A stretch of 64,000 nt of DNA from Brachycybe producta (lineage: Eukaryota; Arthropoda; Diplopoda; Playtdesmida; Andrognathidae): positions 1,222,001 to 1,286,000 of the forward strand of contig JAUPFP010000009.1 in NCBI GenBank assembly GCA_036925085.1, read 5' to 3'. Shown one piece after another: positions 55,622-64,000 of the stretch. Numbering within the stretch: the stretch's first letter is position 1; each line of letters opens with the position of its first letter. The translations under genes were made by a program, and so were the position numbers. The notes under the pieces are model-generated. The model searched no databases and was not told where the DNA came from. It was given only the letters and a program-made list of their open reading frames with translations.

Positions 55622-56380
55622 GTGGTCATAATGAAGAACGGTCTTAAGGTTAAAGATTGGAAAGGACGTCTTCCCAACCAGTGCTCTATATTTCAAGCCG
55701 AGGTCTATGCTATCTATATGGCAACAACATTACTGCCTATTGTGAGAGGCTCAGAAGGTAGAGCCCTAATCTGTGCTGACTCTCACTCAGCCTTAACTAG
55801 TGTTGCTAAAAGCAGTAGAGATAGCATAATTGCATGCACATTCTAGATTAGACAATCTTGTAGAGGAAGGGTTCCACATTGATCTAATATGGGTAAGAGC
55901 CCATTCCGGGGTGCCAGGCAATGAGATTGCTGACAAAGATGCAAAAGAACGGACCATGAACCTTACCTGTCTTGCCCATAGTTGGCCAGTCACTTGGTTC
56001 AAGCAAAAGGCTAATAAGGTATTGTTGGCAAGATGGAAAGAGGACTGGAGTCAAACTATTAAGGGGAGAGAAACCTTTAAATAGCTCCCCACACCTAGTA
56101 TGGAAGGATATCTTTTCTCTGGTTGTGTTACACAGATTCTAACTGAACATGAGGCATTTGGGACTTACCTAAAAAGATTTAATCCCCTAAAAGATGGACC
56201 CCTGGTCTATGTATATGTAGGAATGAAGAAGACACCGTAGAGCACATCCTGTGGAGATATCCAGATTATAAAAGGGTGGAACCCCGCTTAGGTCTTCAGG
56301 CAGCTGTTACTAGAGAAGGTTTTTCTTGGCCATACGAAAGGTGAAATCTTAGAAACCCGAGATTAATCAAAGCTTTTCAA
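55622..56380 (+). pseudogene. LINE RNase H domain and C-terminal knuckle, degraded
   Basis: Two overlapping frames encode an RNase H domain as found in I/R1-type LINEs: CSIFQAEVYAIYMATTLLPI (Glu site), ICADSHSALTSV (Asp site), then after a frameshift near 55845 IDLIWVRAHSGVPGNEIADK (the HSGVxGNExAD block). The RNase H degrades the RNA of RNA/DNA hybrids during retrotransposition. Downstream with further stops are TEHEAFGTYLKRF and CICRNEEDTVEHIL, a CCHC-type end common in such polyproteins. It is dead because of frameshifts and the lack of a reverse transcriptase. Confidence 0.82.
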
Positions 56381-56747
56381 GAATTCTGTAGCCATAGTAG
56401 CGGATATATAAGAATATGTTGGATTGATATAAGAACTTAAAAGTGCAATAGTGCTAATCAATTCTGTGACTGATGTGTTAAGGTTGACTGTGTTTTTGTG
56501 CCATTGGCTTTTAACAGTCAGAGGTCATAAAAGTTGTAAAGCTAATATAATCAAGTCACTTTTACCTAGCACTCTTGTAAATTGACTGTTAATATGTCAA
56601 CTAATTCTGTGACTCTTAACTAGTTTGACTGGGATTTTGTGCCTCGACGGCTTTTCACAGTCAAATGAGTTATAAAGGTTGTGAATTGGTACAACAGACA
56701 CTTATCGCCCTAAAACCCTCGGGTGGAAGGGGCGTTAATAACATTCC

Positions 56748-57092
56748 TGTAACGCTTTATTCATTCTTGCTCAGAAACATCAAGAGTACAAGAATGAATT
56801 GTGATATTAAAGGTGCGTCCTCGGGCCAATGATGTGGTACGGATATAGAAATCAGATGTAATACAAAGTTGAGCAAAATAAGGACAATGAACAAAGAGGA
56901 GCATGGTCCTTTTATACCTTGGACCTGTGTACACCTACGAGGTGTAACCAGGTCCAAGTGACCATGGTCCTGAGCGTATCAATCCGCCACTTTGATATGA
57001 GTCAGAAGTATGAGTCAGAGAGGGAGGGACAAGCAGGAGTTGTTTACATATGACTATGGTTTTGGCAGGATCACGAGTTACTTGGTGTTACA
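56748..57092 (-). repeat. Possible solo LTR
   Basis: On the minus strand it runs from TGTAACACC to GCGTTACA with AATAAA close to the end. TG...CA ends, a polyadenylation-like signal and 345 bp suit an LTR. A short matching end (TAAAGCGTTACA) lies at about 55605. No clear target duplication was found. Confidence 0.35.
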
Positions 57093-57262
57093 CCAGCATT
57101 AGAATTTCTTCTGCTCAGCCTTTTTATGAACATCATCAATTTCTAATTGGTTTGTTACTTGGTCTGACATCATAAAAGGGCGGAGGGGAAAAAAGTCTAA
57201 TGCTGGGCACAATTGCCGGTGAATTTTGCTCCCGTCATTTATGACGGGTTACCCCATTAGTG

Positions 57263-57759
57263 TTCGAATACTTTTACAAGTGTATAACTGCCGACTGATA
57301 CTTATAAATTAATTTATACATTTTATGTACCAAATCATTCACGAAAACATTCATCATTTAATTGACACAATTCACACATTCACTGAAAGAACATTAGAAA
57401 AACTAATAATCTTTATTTTGTTATCGAATTCACTTTCTGCATCAATGTCTTCCACTTTCGATTATGCAAAATAATTTCTTATTTAAATTATTTGCCTAAA
57501 ATATTGCCAGTGAATTTCGCCAATATTTCACTTACAATAAACATCATATGGTATGGCCGGGAGGAAGGGGGGGGGAGGAGGAGATACTTAAAATTCGCTA
57601 TCAGGCCCACACTCTTAATGAAGCTGCACATCCCTGTTCCAAAAACTAAAATGCCTCAGGAGCGCTACTAGCATTAATTTAGGTGCCTTGGGAGTCGTCT
57701 TCATACATTTTGCAGCGCCATCTATTGCGCAACCTAACAACCTAACCTAAAAATTATCA
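57263..57759. other. Intergenic, nothing recognised
   Basis: A G-rich run (GGAAGGGGGGGGG) lies near 57560. No gene is supported. Confidence 0.35.
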
Positions 57760-57962
57760 CAGCCAATTAGAAAACGGGATAAATAGACGTTGGCTCCGCC
57801 CTTTTTATAACGAACGGCAACTTCTAATTGGTTTGTAGTGTGGTTCGACGTTCAAAAGGGCAGAGCATGTGACGTCAGACTACATAACCAACCTATTAGA
57901 AGTTGCATTCGTCAAAAAAGGGCAGAGCCAACTTGTGTTCGTCCTGATTTCTAAATGCCTGT
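57760..57962. mobile_element. CAGGCAA hairpin MITE, copy 4
   Basis: It starts CAGCCAATTAGAAAACGGG and ends CTAAATGCCTGT, with the family's inner blocks. Confidence 0.72.
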
Positions 57963-58377
57963 GGTTAGATGTTAGATTTCGATGCAAATATGCAATAATA
58001 ATGACTTTGCCTTTAAACAAAAAAAAAACTGAACATGTAGTCTAACCTTTAGACTTTTGACCGCTTGCCTGATAAAGTATCACGTGAGACATTTGAGTCT
58101 GAATTTAGAATTCTAAAATCAGCATTTGCCACATCTTTGTCTAATGGAGGCAAACCTCCAACTAGAAATAGTGATATTGTTCTAAACCAGCTGATATCAC
58201 CTTTTAATGAATGGCGATATAGAGCTTTATGTGTAACTTTATATAGAGAATATAAATATCAATAGTAATCAGATGTGAATTTCACTGCTTGTAATTTCAG
58301 CTTCCGTTCCCAAATTCCTAACCAAAGTTGAAAAACAAACTAAGTTGATTGCAAAAAAGGCCAACAATATTTTACAC
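57963..58377. other. Intergenic, possible short exon-like frame
   Basis: A 66-codon plus-strand frame (58065-58265) reads DKVSRETFESEFRILKSA then PFNEWRYRALCVTLYREYKY. It has no family I can name and no clear splice sites. It may be a transposon protein relic. Confidence 0.3.
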
Positions 58378-58695
58378 AGGCAAGTGTGGCCAGCATTAAC
58401 TTTTTGTTTGCTCCGCCCTTTTATGAGTGTCAGACCAAATATCAACCAATTAGAAAACTGAAAAGGGCGGAGCATGTGAAATCAGACCTAGTAACAAACC
58501 AATTAGAAATTAAGAATGCTCCTAGAAGGGCGGGGCCAACAGAATTTGACACAGGCAAGTGTGACCAGCATGAGATTTTCGTTTGAAACGCCCTTTTATG
58601 AGCATCAGACCAAGTAACAAACCAATTAGAAATTGATGATGCTCGTAAAAGGGCGGAGCAAACGAAAAGCCAGTGCTGGCCACACTTGCCTGTAA
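58378..58695. mobile_element. Two abutting CACAGGCAAGTGTG-ended hairpin MITEs
   Basis: Three copies of ACAGGCAAGTGTG..CCAGCAT-type ends occur at about 58378, 58554 and (inverted) 58675-58694. Between them are TTTGCTCCGCCCTTTTATGA, CCAATTAGAAATT and TAAAAGGGCGGAGCAAACGA. The inner motifs are shared with the CAGGCAATTAG MITEs. Confidence 0.65.
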
Positions 58696-58696
58696 T

Positions 58697-59445
58697 TTTA
58701 CCTCCATTGCTCTAAAGAGCATATATAGGATCATGCAAGAAACGGGGCAAAAAAGGATGTCTGTGTGTGTGTCTGTGTCTGGAACCCCGATTTTGTGGGT
58801 CGAACAACTCAAGAACGGAATGAGATAGACATGCAATATTTTTTATTTGATTCAGTGGTTCAATTTGATGCTCCTGACAAACAATCAGAACATGGCTGGA
58901 ACGGCCAGGGTTTATTTTTGACCTCCATTGCTCTTTAGAGCATAAGTGCGTACACGTGCGCACAAGTACATACATGTGCGTACATGTGCATACATGTGCA
59001 CACAAGTGCGTACATGTGCATACTCGTGCACGCACATGTGTTCATGTGTACTCGTGCATGCACGTGTGTTCATGTGCATACTCATGCGCGCACGTGTGTT
59101 CATGTGCGTACTCATGCGCGCACGTGTGTTCATGTGCGTACTCATGCGTGCACGTGTGTTCATGTGCGTACTCATGCGCGCACGTGTGTTCATGTGCATA
59201 CTCATGCGCGCACGTGTGTTCACGTGCGTACTCATGCACGCACGTGTGTTCACGTGCGTACTCATGAGCGCACGTGTGTTCATGTGCGTACTCATGCGCG
59301 CACGTGTGTTCATGTGCGTACTCATGCGCGCACGTGTGTTCCTGTGCGTACTCATGCACACACATGTAACAATGAAAAAATTGGTTGTTTGGTATATTAA
59401 AGCAATGGCGGTCTATAGGGTTCCTTGAAACCCTTGTTTTATGAA
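58697..59445 (+). mobile_element. Dispersed element with an internal 30-bp minisatellite
   Basis: The left flank (ACCTCCATTGCTCTAAAGAG, AACTCAAGAACGGAATGAGA) and right flank (CATGTAACAATGAAAAAATT, ATTAAAGCAATGGCGGTCTA, AGGGTTCCTTGAAACCC) also occur around 32.6-32.9 kb, where the minisatellite is nearly absent. The left border repeats ACCTCCATTGCTCT..AGAGCATA directly before the array. Confidence 0.65.
59031..59365 (+). repeat. 30-bp minisatellite, about 11 units
   Basis: The unit is GTGTGTTCATGTGCGTACTC plus ATGCGCGCAC. As 30 is divisible by 3, every frame gives a 10-residue protein repeat; these are not genes. Confidence 0.9.
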
Positions 59446-60122
59446 TTTTTTAGAAACAAATTTTGAGCTTTTGGTCATAATTGTTTGTGAGTCGAACAAC
59501 TCGAAAACGGGGCCACCTACAATAAAATGTCATCGGACCTAAAATGATGTACAGATTCTGATGATGAAACTGGAATTTTAGAGCGATTTGATATATAAAA
59601 TTTCGATTTTTTAACAACGTAATTTTTTTAAAAAAAAATCGAGATTCTTCTTCTTTCCAGTTGTAGCATTTCAAAGGGGGACTTTTCTATGTTCTATTAT
59701 TTTTGTATATTAAGCCTAGTACACACCGGATTCTTTGTTGCGATACATTGTTGTGGGACTGCTCCGATTCAATGTTGCGGGGCAGAATTGCAACTGACGC
59801 GATTCAGACCCGCAACATTGTTCCGTGTACACACCTACAATCAGTGTTTCTTCCTCCTTCTTGCTTTCACCATGTAACCATCACCAGCGGAAATGGGCCT
59901 TGCAATATGGACTTACGTGGTGATTCATAAAGAGGGGCAAATAAAAGCAGAAGTGATGGTGTGCACACAAGCTCTTCTCAGCTGAGAGCACATTCGGTTT
60001 AAGTCTTTTGGACACCCTGAAGTTGGAAGATGGGGCAGGATTTCTAAATTTCATTTTTTTTATTTGCCTTTATAGTCAGAAGACCATACAGAAGGTCCTT
60101 AATTATATGTAGTTTAACAATA

Positions 60123-60190
60123 TTTTCAGTGGTCCACATCTTTTTTTAAGTCTAGTACTAGACTTAAAAAACGACGTGGACCACTGAAAA
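60123..60190. repeat. Long hairpin 1
   Basis: The left arm TTTTCAGTGGTCCAC and TTTTTTTAAGTCTAGT pairs with ACTAGACTTAAAAAA and GTGGACCACTGAAAA, with a few mismatches and a 3-4 base asymmetry. The stem is about 30 bp with almost no loop. Confidence 0.8.
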
Positions 60191-60270
60191 AGACTCAAAG
60201 GGCTCAGCTTGCTTTTAATTATTAAAGACGTCTTTTATAATTAAAAGCAGACTAAGCCCTTTGAGTCTTT
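60189..60270. repeat. Long hairpin 2
   Basis: AAAGACTCAAAGGGCT and GCTTTTAATTAT in the left arm pair with AGCCCTTTGAGTCTTT and ATAATTAAAAGC in the right. The centre is AAAGACGTCTTT. The stem is about 40 bp with few mismatches and no real loop. Confidence 0.8.
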
Positions 60271-60641
60271 GTTCATGTTTCAAAAGACGTCCACACCATG
60301 AATGTCCCACAACAATGTTGAAATGTTTCCCTTTTCGATGGGACTCAAAAAACATGAATCTGAGCTGACGCGATTCAGCCCAGAAACATTTCAACAATGT
60401 TGCGGGACAGAATCGCAACAGACGAGATTCAGCCGCTATTCAGCCCAGCAACAATGTATCGCAACAACGAATCCCGGTGTGTACTACCCTTTAGAATACA
60501 TGTGATGTATTTTCATTTTAAACCATATTATTGCAAATGATTGACGCATGCGCATCACACGTAACTATGTCATGTACATGAGTACATACATGTGTTTATC
60601 TATATACACATGCGCACACGTGCATACACGCGGGAAACACG

Positions 60642-61148
60642 TCTGTACCCGCGCTCGCACACGTCTGTACCCGCGCTCGCACACGTCTGTACCCGCGCTC
60701 GCACACGTCTGTACCCGCGCTCGCACACGTCTGTACCCGCGCTCGCACACGTCTGTACCCGCGCTCGCACACGTCTGTACCCGCGCTCGCACACGTCTGT
60801 ACCCGCGCTCGCACACGTCTGTACCCGCGCTCGCACACGTCTGTACCCGCGCTCGCACACGTCTGTACCCGCGCTCGCACACGTCTGTACCCGCGCTCGC
60901 ACACGTCTGTACCCGCGCTCGCACACGTCTGTACCCGCGCTCGCACACGTCTGTACCCGCGCTCGCACACGTCTGTACCCGCGCTCGCACACGTCTGTAC
61001 CCGCGCTCGCACACGTCTGTACCCGCGCTCGCACACGTCTGTACCCGCGCTCGCACACGTCTGTACCCGCGCTCGCACACGTCTGTACCCGCGCTCGCAC
61101 ACGTCTGTACCCGCGCTCGCACACGTCTGTACCCGCGCTCGCACACGT
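60642..61148 (+). repeat. 22-bp minisatellite, about 23 units
   Basis: The unit is CACGTCTGTACCCGCGCTCG plus CA, nearly identical throughout. It is GC-rich, unlike the surroundings. Long frames over it are artefacts: no unit frame contains a stop. Confidence 0.92.
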
Positions 61149-61165
61149 ACGCACACGTGTGCACA

Positions 61166-62400
61166 AGTGTGTGCATGTGTAAACGTGCGTACGCATGCGC
61201 GCACGTGTGTAAACGTGCGTACGCATGCGCGCACGTGTGTAAACGTGCGTACGCATGCGCGCACGTGTGTAAACGTGCGTACGCATGCGCGCACGTGTGT
61301 AAACGTGCGTACGCATGCGCGCACGTGTGTAAACGTGCGTACGCATGCGCGCACGTGTGTAAACGTGCGTACGCATGCGCGCACGTGTGTAAACGTGCGT
61401 ACGCATGCGCGCACGTGTGTAAACGTGCGTACGCATGCGCGCACGTGTGTAAACGTGCGTACGCATGCGCGCACGTGTGTAAACGTGCGTACGCATGCGC
61501 GCACGTGTGTAAACGTGCGTACGCATGCGCGCACGTGTGTAAATGTGCGTACGCATGCGCGCACGTGTGTAAACGTGCGTACGCATGCGCGCACGTGTGT
61601 AAACGTGCGTACGCATGCGCGCACGTGTGTAAACGTGCGTACGCATGCGCGCACGTGTGTAAACGTGCGTACGCATGCGCGCACGTGTGTAAACGTGCAT
61701 ACGCATGCGCGCACGTGTGTAAACGTGCATACGCATGCGCGCACGTGTGTAAACGTGCATACGCATGCGCGCACGTGTGTAAACGTGCATACGCATGCGC
61801 GCACGTGTGTAAACGTGCTTACGCATGCGCGCACGTGTGTAAACGTGCTTACGCATGCGCGCACGTGTGTAAACGTGCGTACGCATGCGCGCACGTGTGT
61901 AAACGTGCGTACGCATGCGCGCACGTGTGTAAACGTGCATACGCATGCGCGCACGTGTGTAAACGTGCATACGCATGCGTGCACGTGTGTAAACGTGCAT
62001 ACGCATGCGCGCACGTGTGTAAACGTGCATACGCATGCGCGCACGTGTGTAAACGTGCATACGCATGCGCGCACGTGTGTAAACGTGCATACGCATGCGC
62101 GCACGTGTGTAAACGTGCTTACGCATGCGCGCACGTGTGTAAACGTGCTTACGCATGCGCGCACGTGTGTAAACGTGCTTACGCATGCGCGCACGTGTGT
62201 AAACGTGCTTACGCATGCGCGCACGTGTGTAAACGTGCTTACGCATGCGCGCACGTGTGTAAACGTGCTTACGCATGCGCGCACGTGTGTAAACGTGCTT
62301 ATGCATGCGCACACGTGTGTAAACGTGCTTATGCATGCGCACACGTGTGTAAATGTGCGTACACATGTACGCATTTGTGTACATGTGCGCACTCATGCGC
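61166..62400 (+). repeat. 30-bp minisatellite, about 41 units
   Basis: The unit is GTGTGTAAACGTGCGTACGC plus ATGCGCGCAC. Variation is concentrated at one spot (GTGCGTACG, GTGCATACG or GTGCTTACG) and occurs in blocks. About 25 of 30 bases alternate purine and pyrimidine. The right flank (62420-62530: ATGTAAAAATGAAAAAAGTT, AAAGCAATGGAAATC, GGGTTCCTTGAATCCC) matches the flank at 59365-59445. Frames of 430-630 codons here are artefacts of the 30-bp period. Confidence 0.93.
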
Positions 62401-62530
62401 GCACGTGTGTTCATGTGCGTATTCATGCGTACACATGTAAAAATGAAAAAAGTTGGTTATTTGATATATGAAAGCATACATTAAAGCAATGGAAATCTAT
62501 ATATAGGGTTCCTTGAATCCCTTGTTTAGC

Positions 62531-62999
62531 TTTGAACTCAAGTCTCCTAGTATTCTAAGGCTTGAGCCTCCAATAACAATCCAATGACGTTTTGCTTTGT
62601 TAAATTCCTATTGGGATATAGGGTGCCTCTAGTGTTTTCCTTTTTGTGAAGGTTGTCCTGAAGGTCTCCTCCCCCATCTAATCATCCCCCCCCCCCGACA
62701 ACTGTATTGCCGTGCCGCCATCTTGTTGCAAATAAAAAATTTTTGGCTTTTTTGATTTGGGTCAAATATAGTGTATAATATGAATTTCAAGACATTCGAA
62801 TTGTATTAGAAATTAAAAATAGAATTTATTTATAAACACACGAGAAGCTCAAAGAATACAAATTACATCATAAAAGTGTTGGATCTCAATTTATGATATG
62901 AGAAAAATACAAGCAAATGAGCGTTGTCAACGTGTGGCACGCGTGCCAACTACCAAGTTGGTTTTAACACAGGCATCATCTCTCTCAGCTCAGCAGTAA
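62531..62999. other. Intergenic, nothing recognised
   Basis: A C run lies near 62688. No gene or repeat boundary is supported. Confidence 0.35.
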
Positions 63000-63150
63000 C
63001 ATTTTGTTGGCACCGCCCCTTTTATGAGCGTCAATTTCTAATTGGTTTGTTACTTCGTCTGATGTCACCATGCCCCGCCCATTTTAATTTTCTAATTGGT
63101 TGATATTTGGTATGACGCATATAAAAGGGCTGGGGGAGGGGCAACAAAAT
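63000..63150. repeat. GGGCGG-type MITE
   Basis: CATTTTGTTGGCACCGCCCC and its inverted counterpart GGGGCAACAAAATGTTA enclose TTTCTAATTGGTTTGTTACT and TTTTCTAATTGGTTGATATT. Confidence 0.6.
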
Positions 63151-63156
63151 GTTACA

Positions 63157-63308
63157 CAGGCAATTAGAAAACGGGATGAACAGAAGTTGGCTCCGCCCTT
63201 TTTATGAATTGGTTGGTTATGTAGTCTGACGTCACATGCTCTGCACCTTTCAACGTCGAACCACACAACAAACCAATTAGAAGTTGCCGTTCGTCATAAA
63301 AAGGGCAT
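63157..63308. mobile_element. CAGGCAA hairpin MITE, copy 5 (right end lost)
   Basis: It starts CAGGCAATTAGAAAACGGG and breaks off in AAAAAGGGC at 63308, where another GGGCGG-type MITE (63310-63480) begins. Confidence 0.7.
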
Positions 63309-63309
63309 C

Positions 63310-63490
63310 TCTGAGAGGCATTCTGAGCATCATCAATTTCTAATTTGTTTCTTACTTGGTCTTATGTCACCATGCCCCGCCCTTTTATGAGAAATGGCAA
63401 TTTCTAATTGGTTCATATTTGGTCTGACACTCATAAAAGGGAGGAGCCAACAAAATTTTTACTGCTGGGCACACTTGACTCTCACGAGAG
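63310..63490. repeat. GGGCGG-type MITE, partner of 3920-4080 type
   Basis: It contains TGAGCATCATCAATTTC, GTCACCATGCCCCGCCCTTT, TTTCTAATTGGTTCATATTT and TAAAAGGGAGGAGCCAAC, then GCTGGGCACACTTG. Confidence 0.55.
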
Positions 63491-63503
63491 CTAAAAAAAA
63501 GGT

Positions 63504-63708
63504 CAGGCAATTAGAAAACGGGATGAACAGAAGTTGGCTCCGCCCTTTTTATGACGACAGGGAACTTCTAATTGGTTGGTTATGTAGTCTGACGTGACAT
63601 GCTCTGCACCTTTCAACGTCGAACCACACAACAAACCAATTAGAAGTTGCCGGTCGTCATAAAATGGGCGGAGCCAACTTCTGTTTATTCCGTTTTCTAA
63701 TTGCCTGT
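63504..63708. mobile_element. CAGGCAA hairpin MITE, copy 6, with exact 10-bp target duplication
   Basis: It starts CAGGCAATTAGAAAACGGG and ends CTAATTGCCTGT. It is directly flanked by AAAAAAAGGT at 63494-63503 and 63709-63718. The arms are inverted over most of the 205 bp. A 9-11 bp duplication with long terminal repeats fits Mutator-like elements, which is inference. Confidence 0.82.
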
Positions 63709-63718
63709 AAAAAAAGGT

Positions 63719-64000
63719 TGATTTGACAAATTGAATGATCGACTAATACAAAAAAATAAGAATCACAAGTACGAAAGTAAAAACACGCGTCTGGCACTCC
63801 ATGACCGAGTGTCAAGTGACGTCACCGTGTTTTTTTCCTTTCTTTCAATGAAAATCCTCATTAGAATCTTTTCTTCAGTTTTGAAATCTCTCTTTTCAAA
63901 CGTGATTTTTTTTTTCATTCTTTTGCTTTCTTTTGAATACATTTCACACAAGGAAGAGAAAAAAACTTCATTTGTGTACTTTAAATAAATTAAACAAGAA
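63719..64000. other. Window end, nothing recognised
   Basis: AT-rich; short overlapping frames on both strands have no recognisable domain. Confidence 0.35.

Larger units (their letters stand above)
55262..57092 (+). mobile_element. Composite retroelement insertion in a MITE
   Basis: The insertion interrupts the sequence CCCAG|CATTAG of the nested MITE. The left edge is TGTGAGC and the right edge TGTTACA, with CCAG on both sides. It contains an RNase H fragment (55622-56084) and a possible LTR (56748-57092). The parts may come from more than one event. Confidence 0.5.
54890..57260 (+). mobile_element. Helitron-like element, copy 8, split by a retroelement
   Basis: The left part (54890-55261) has the usual body: CTTTTTTTTCTCAAGGTCAA and ATGAAAGGAGTAAAAAAGG. 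It runs into its nested MITE (CACAGGCAACTAACTGTGCC). The right part (57093-57260) resumes in the MITE (CAGCATTAGAATTTC) and ends with the hairpin and ACCCCATTAG. About 1.8 kb is inserted between. Confidence 0.6.
59715..60485. mobile_element. Element with TACACACCGGATTC ends and two large hairpins
   Basis: The left CTAGTACACACCGGATTC and right GAATCCCGGTGTGTAC are inverted. The inner blocks GCGATACATTGTTG and CAACATTGTT are also inverted. The centre contains two successive long hairpins (60123-60190 and 60189-60270). Confidence 0.65.

Noticed and set aside
58912-59428. Frames of 100-160 codons in a Cys/His/Arg-rich repeat
   Set aside because: A 30-bp minisatellite read in frame. The Cys-His pattern looks like zinc fingers but occurs in all frames and on both strands.
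60548-62440. Reading frames of about 200-630 codons on both strands
   Set aside because: They cross 22-bp and 30-bp tandem arrays and stay open in several frames on both strands. Their products are simple repeats (such as CKRAYACAHV). This is a product of the repeat unit lacking stops.
1-64000. tRNA, rRNA, snRNA or bacterial-type features
   Set aside because: None could be recognised by eye. A covariance-model scan would be needed to exclude small RNA genes.

Overview
The window is metazoan nuclear DNA. It holds spliceosomal introns, a tyrosine-kinase adaptor gene and many transposon families, with no bacterial operons, phage genes or CRISPR. The IRS gene is split into many exons, whereas vertebrate IRS1 has a largely single-exon coding region, so an invertebrate is likely. 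The species cannot be read from the sequence.

The one clearly functional gene is an insulin receptor substrate (IRS/chico-type) adaptor on the minus strand, running from about 40.58 kb down to 15.33 kb. I joined nine coding exons by splice sites and phase: 40472-40581 and 37833-38038 (PH domain), 27490-27632 and 27279-27421 (PTB domain), 25737-25952, 21962-22048, 21783-21894, 21633-21732 (first YxxM), and a large terminal exon 15332-17925 with most docking tyrosines. All phases agree and the joined frame is 3711 nt (1236 residues plus stop). The 5' exon(s) with the start codon were not found. Together the parts describe a membrane-recruited adaptor: PH for phosphoinositide, PTB for the receptor NPxY motif, and tail tyrosines for PI3-kinase, GRB2 and SHP2.

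Almost everything else is mobile or tandem DNA. (1) Long palindromes with TTAA ends form families here named A, B and C; A and B share a core and are related. (2) Helitron-like elements have TC at 5', CTAG/CTAA at 3' and a hairpin before the 3' end; several carry a nested hairpin MITE. (3) A hairpin MITE group ends in CAGGCAA...TTGCCTGT and carries repeated CCGCCC/CCAATTAGAA motifs; one copy has an exact 10-bp target duplication. (4) Tc1/mariner relics occur at 9.86, 19.0 and 38.2 kb, two of them with transposase fragments in inverted orientation. (5) There is a hAT-like insertion with an 8-bp duplication. (6) There are LINE fragments of at least three kinds: RTE-like, CR1/jockey-like and an RNase H-bearing type. 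(7) Tandem arrays of 21, 22, 30, 31 and 32 bp occur, several sitting inside dispersed elements.

Region by region: 0-15 kb lies downstream of the IRS gene and is transposon-rich. 15-41 kb is the IRS gene, its introns packed with nested elements, including a 10.2-kb intron with a 1.3-kb array. 41-64 kb lies upstream of the found exons; it is transposon-rich, has one weak candidate THAP-type exon, and ends with two large minisatellites. Nearly all long reading frames outside IRS come from repeats or low-complexity sequence.
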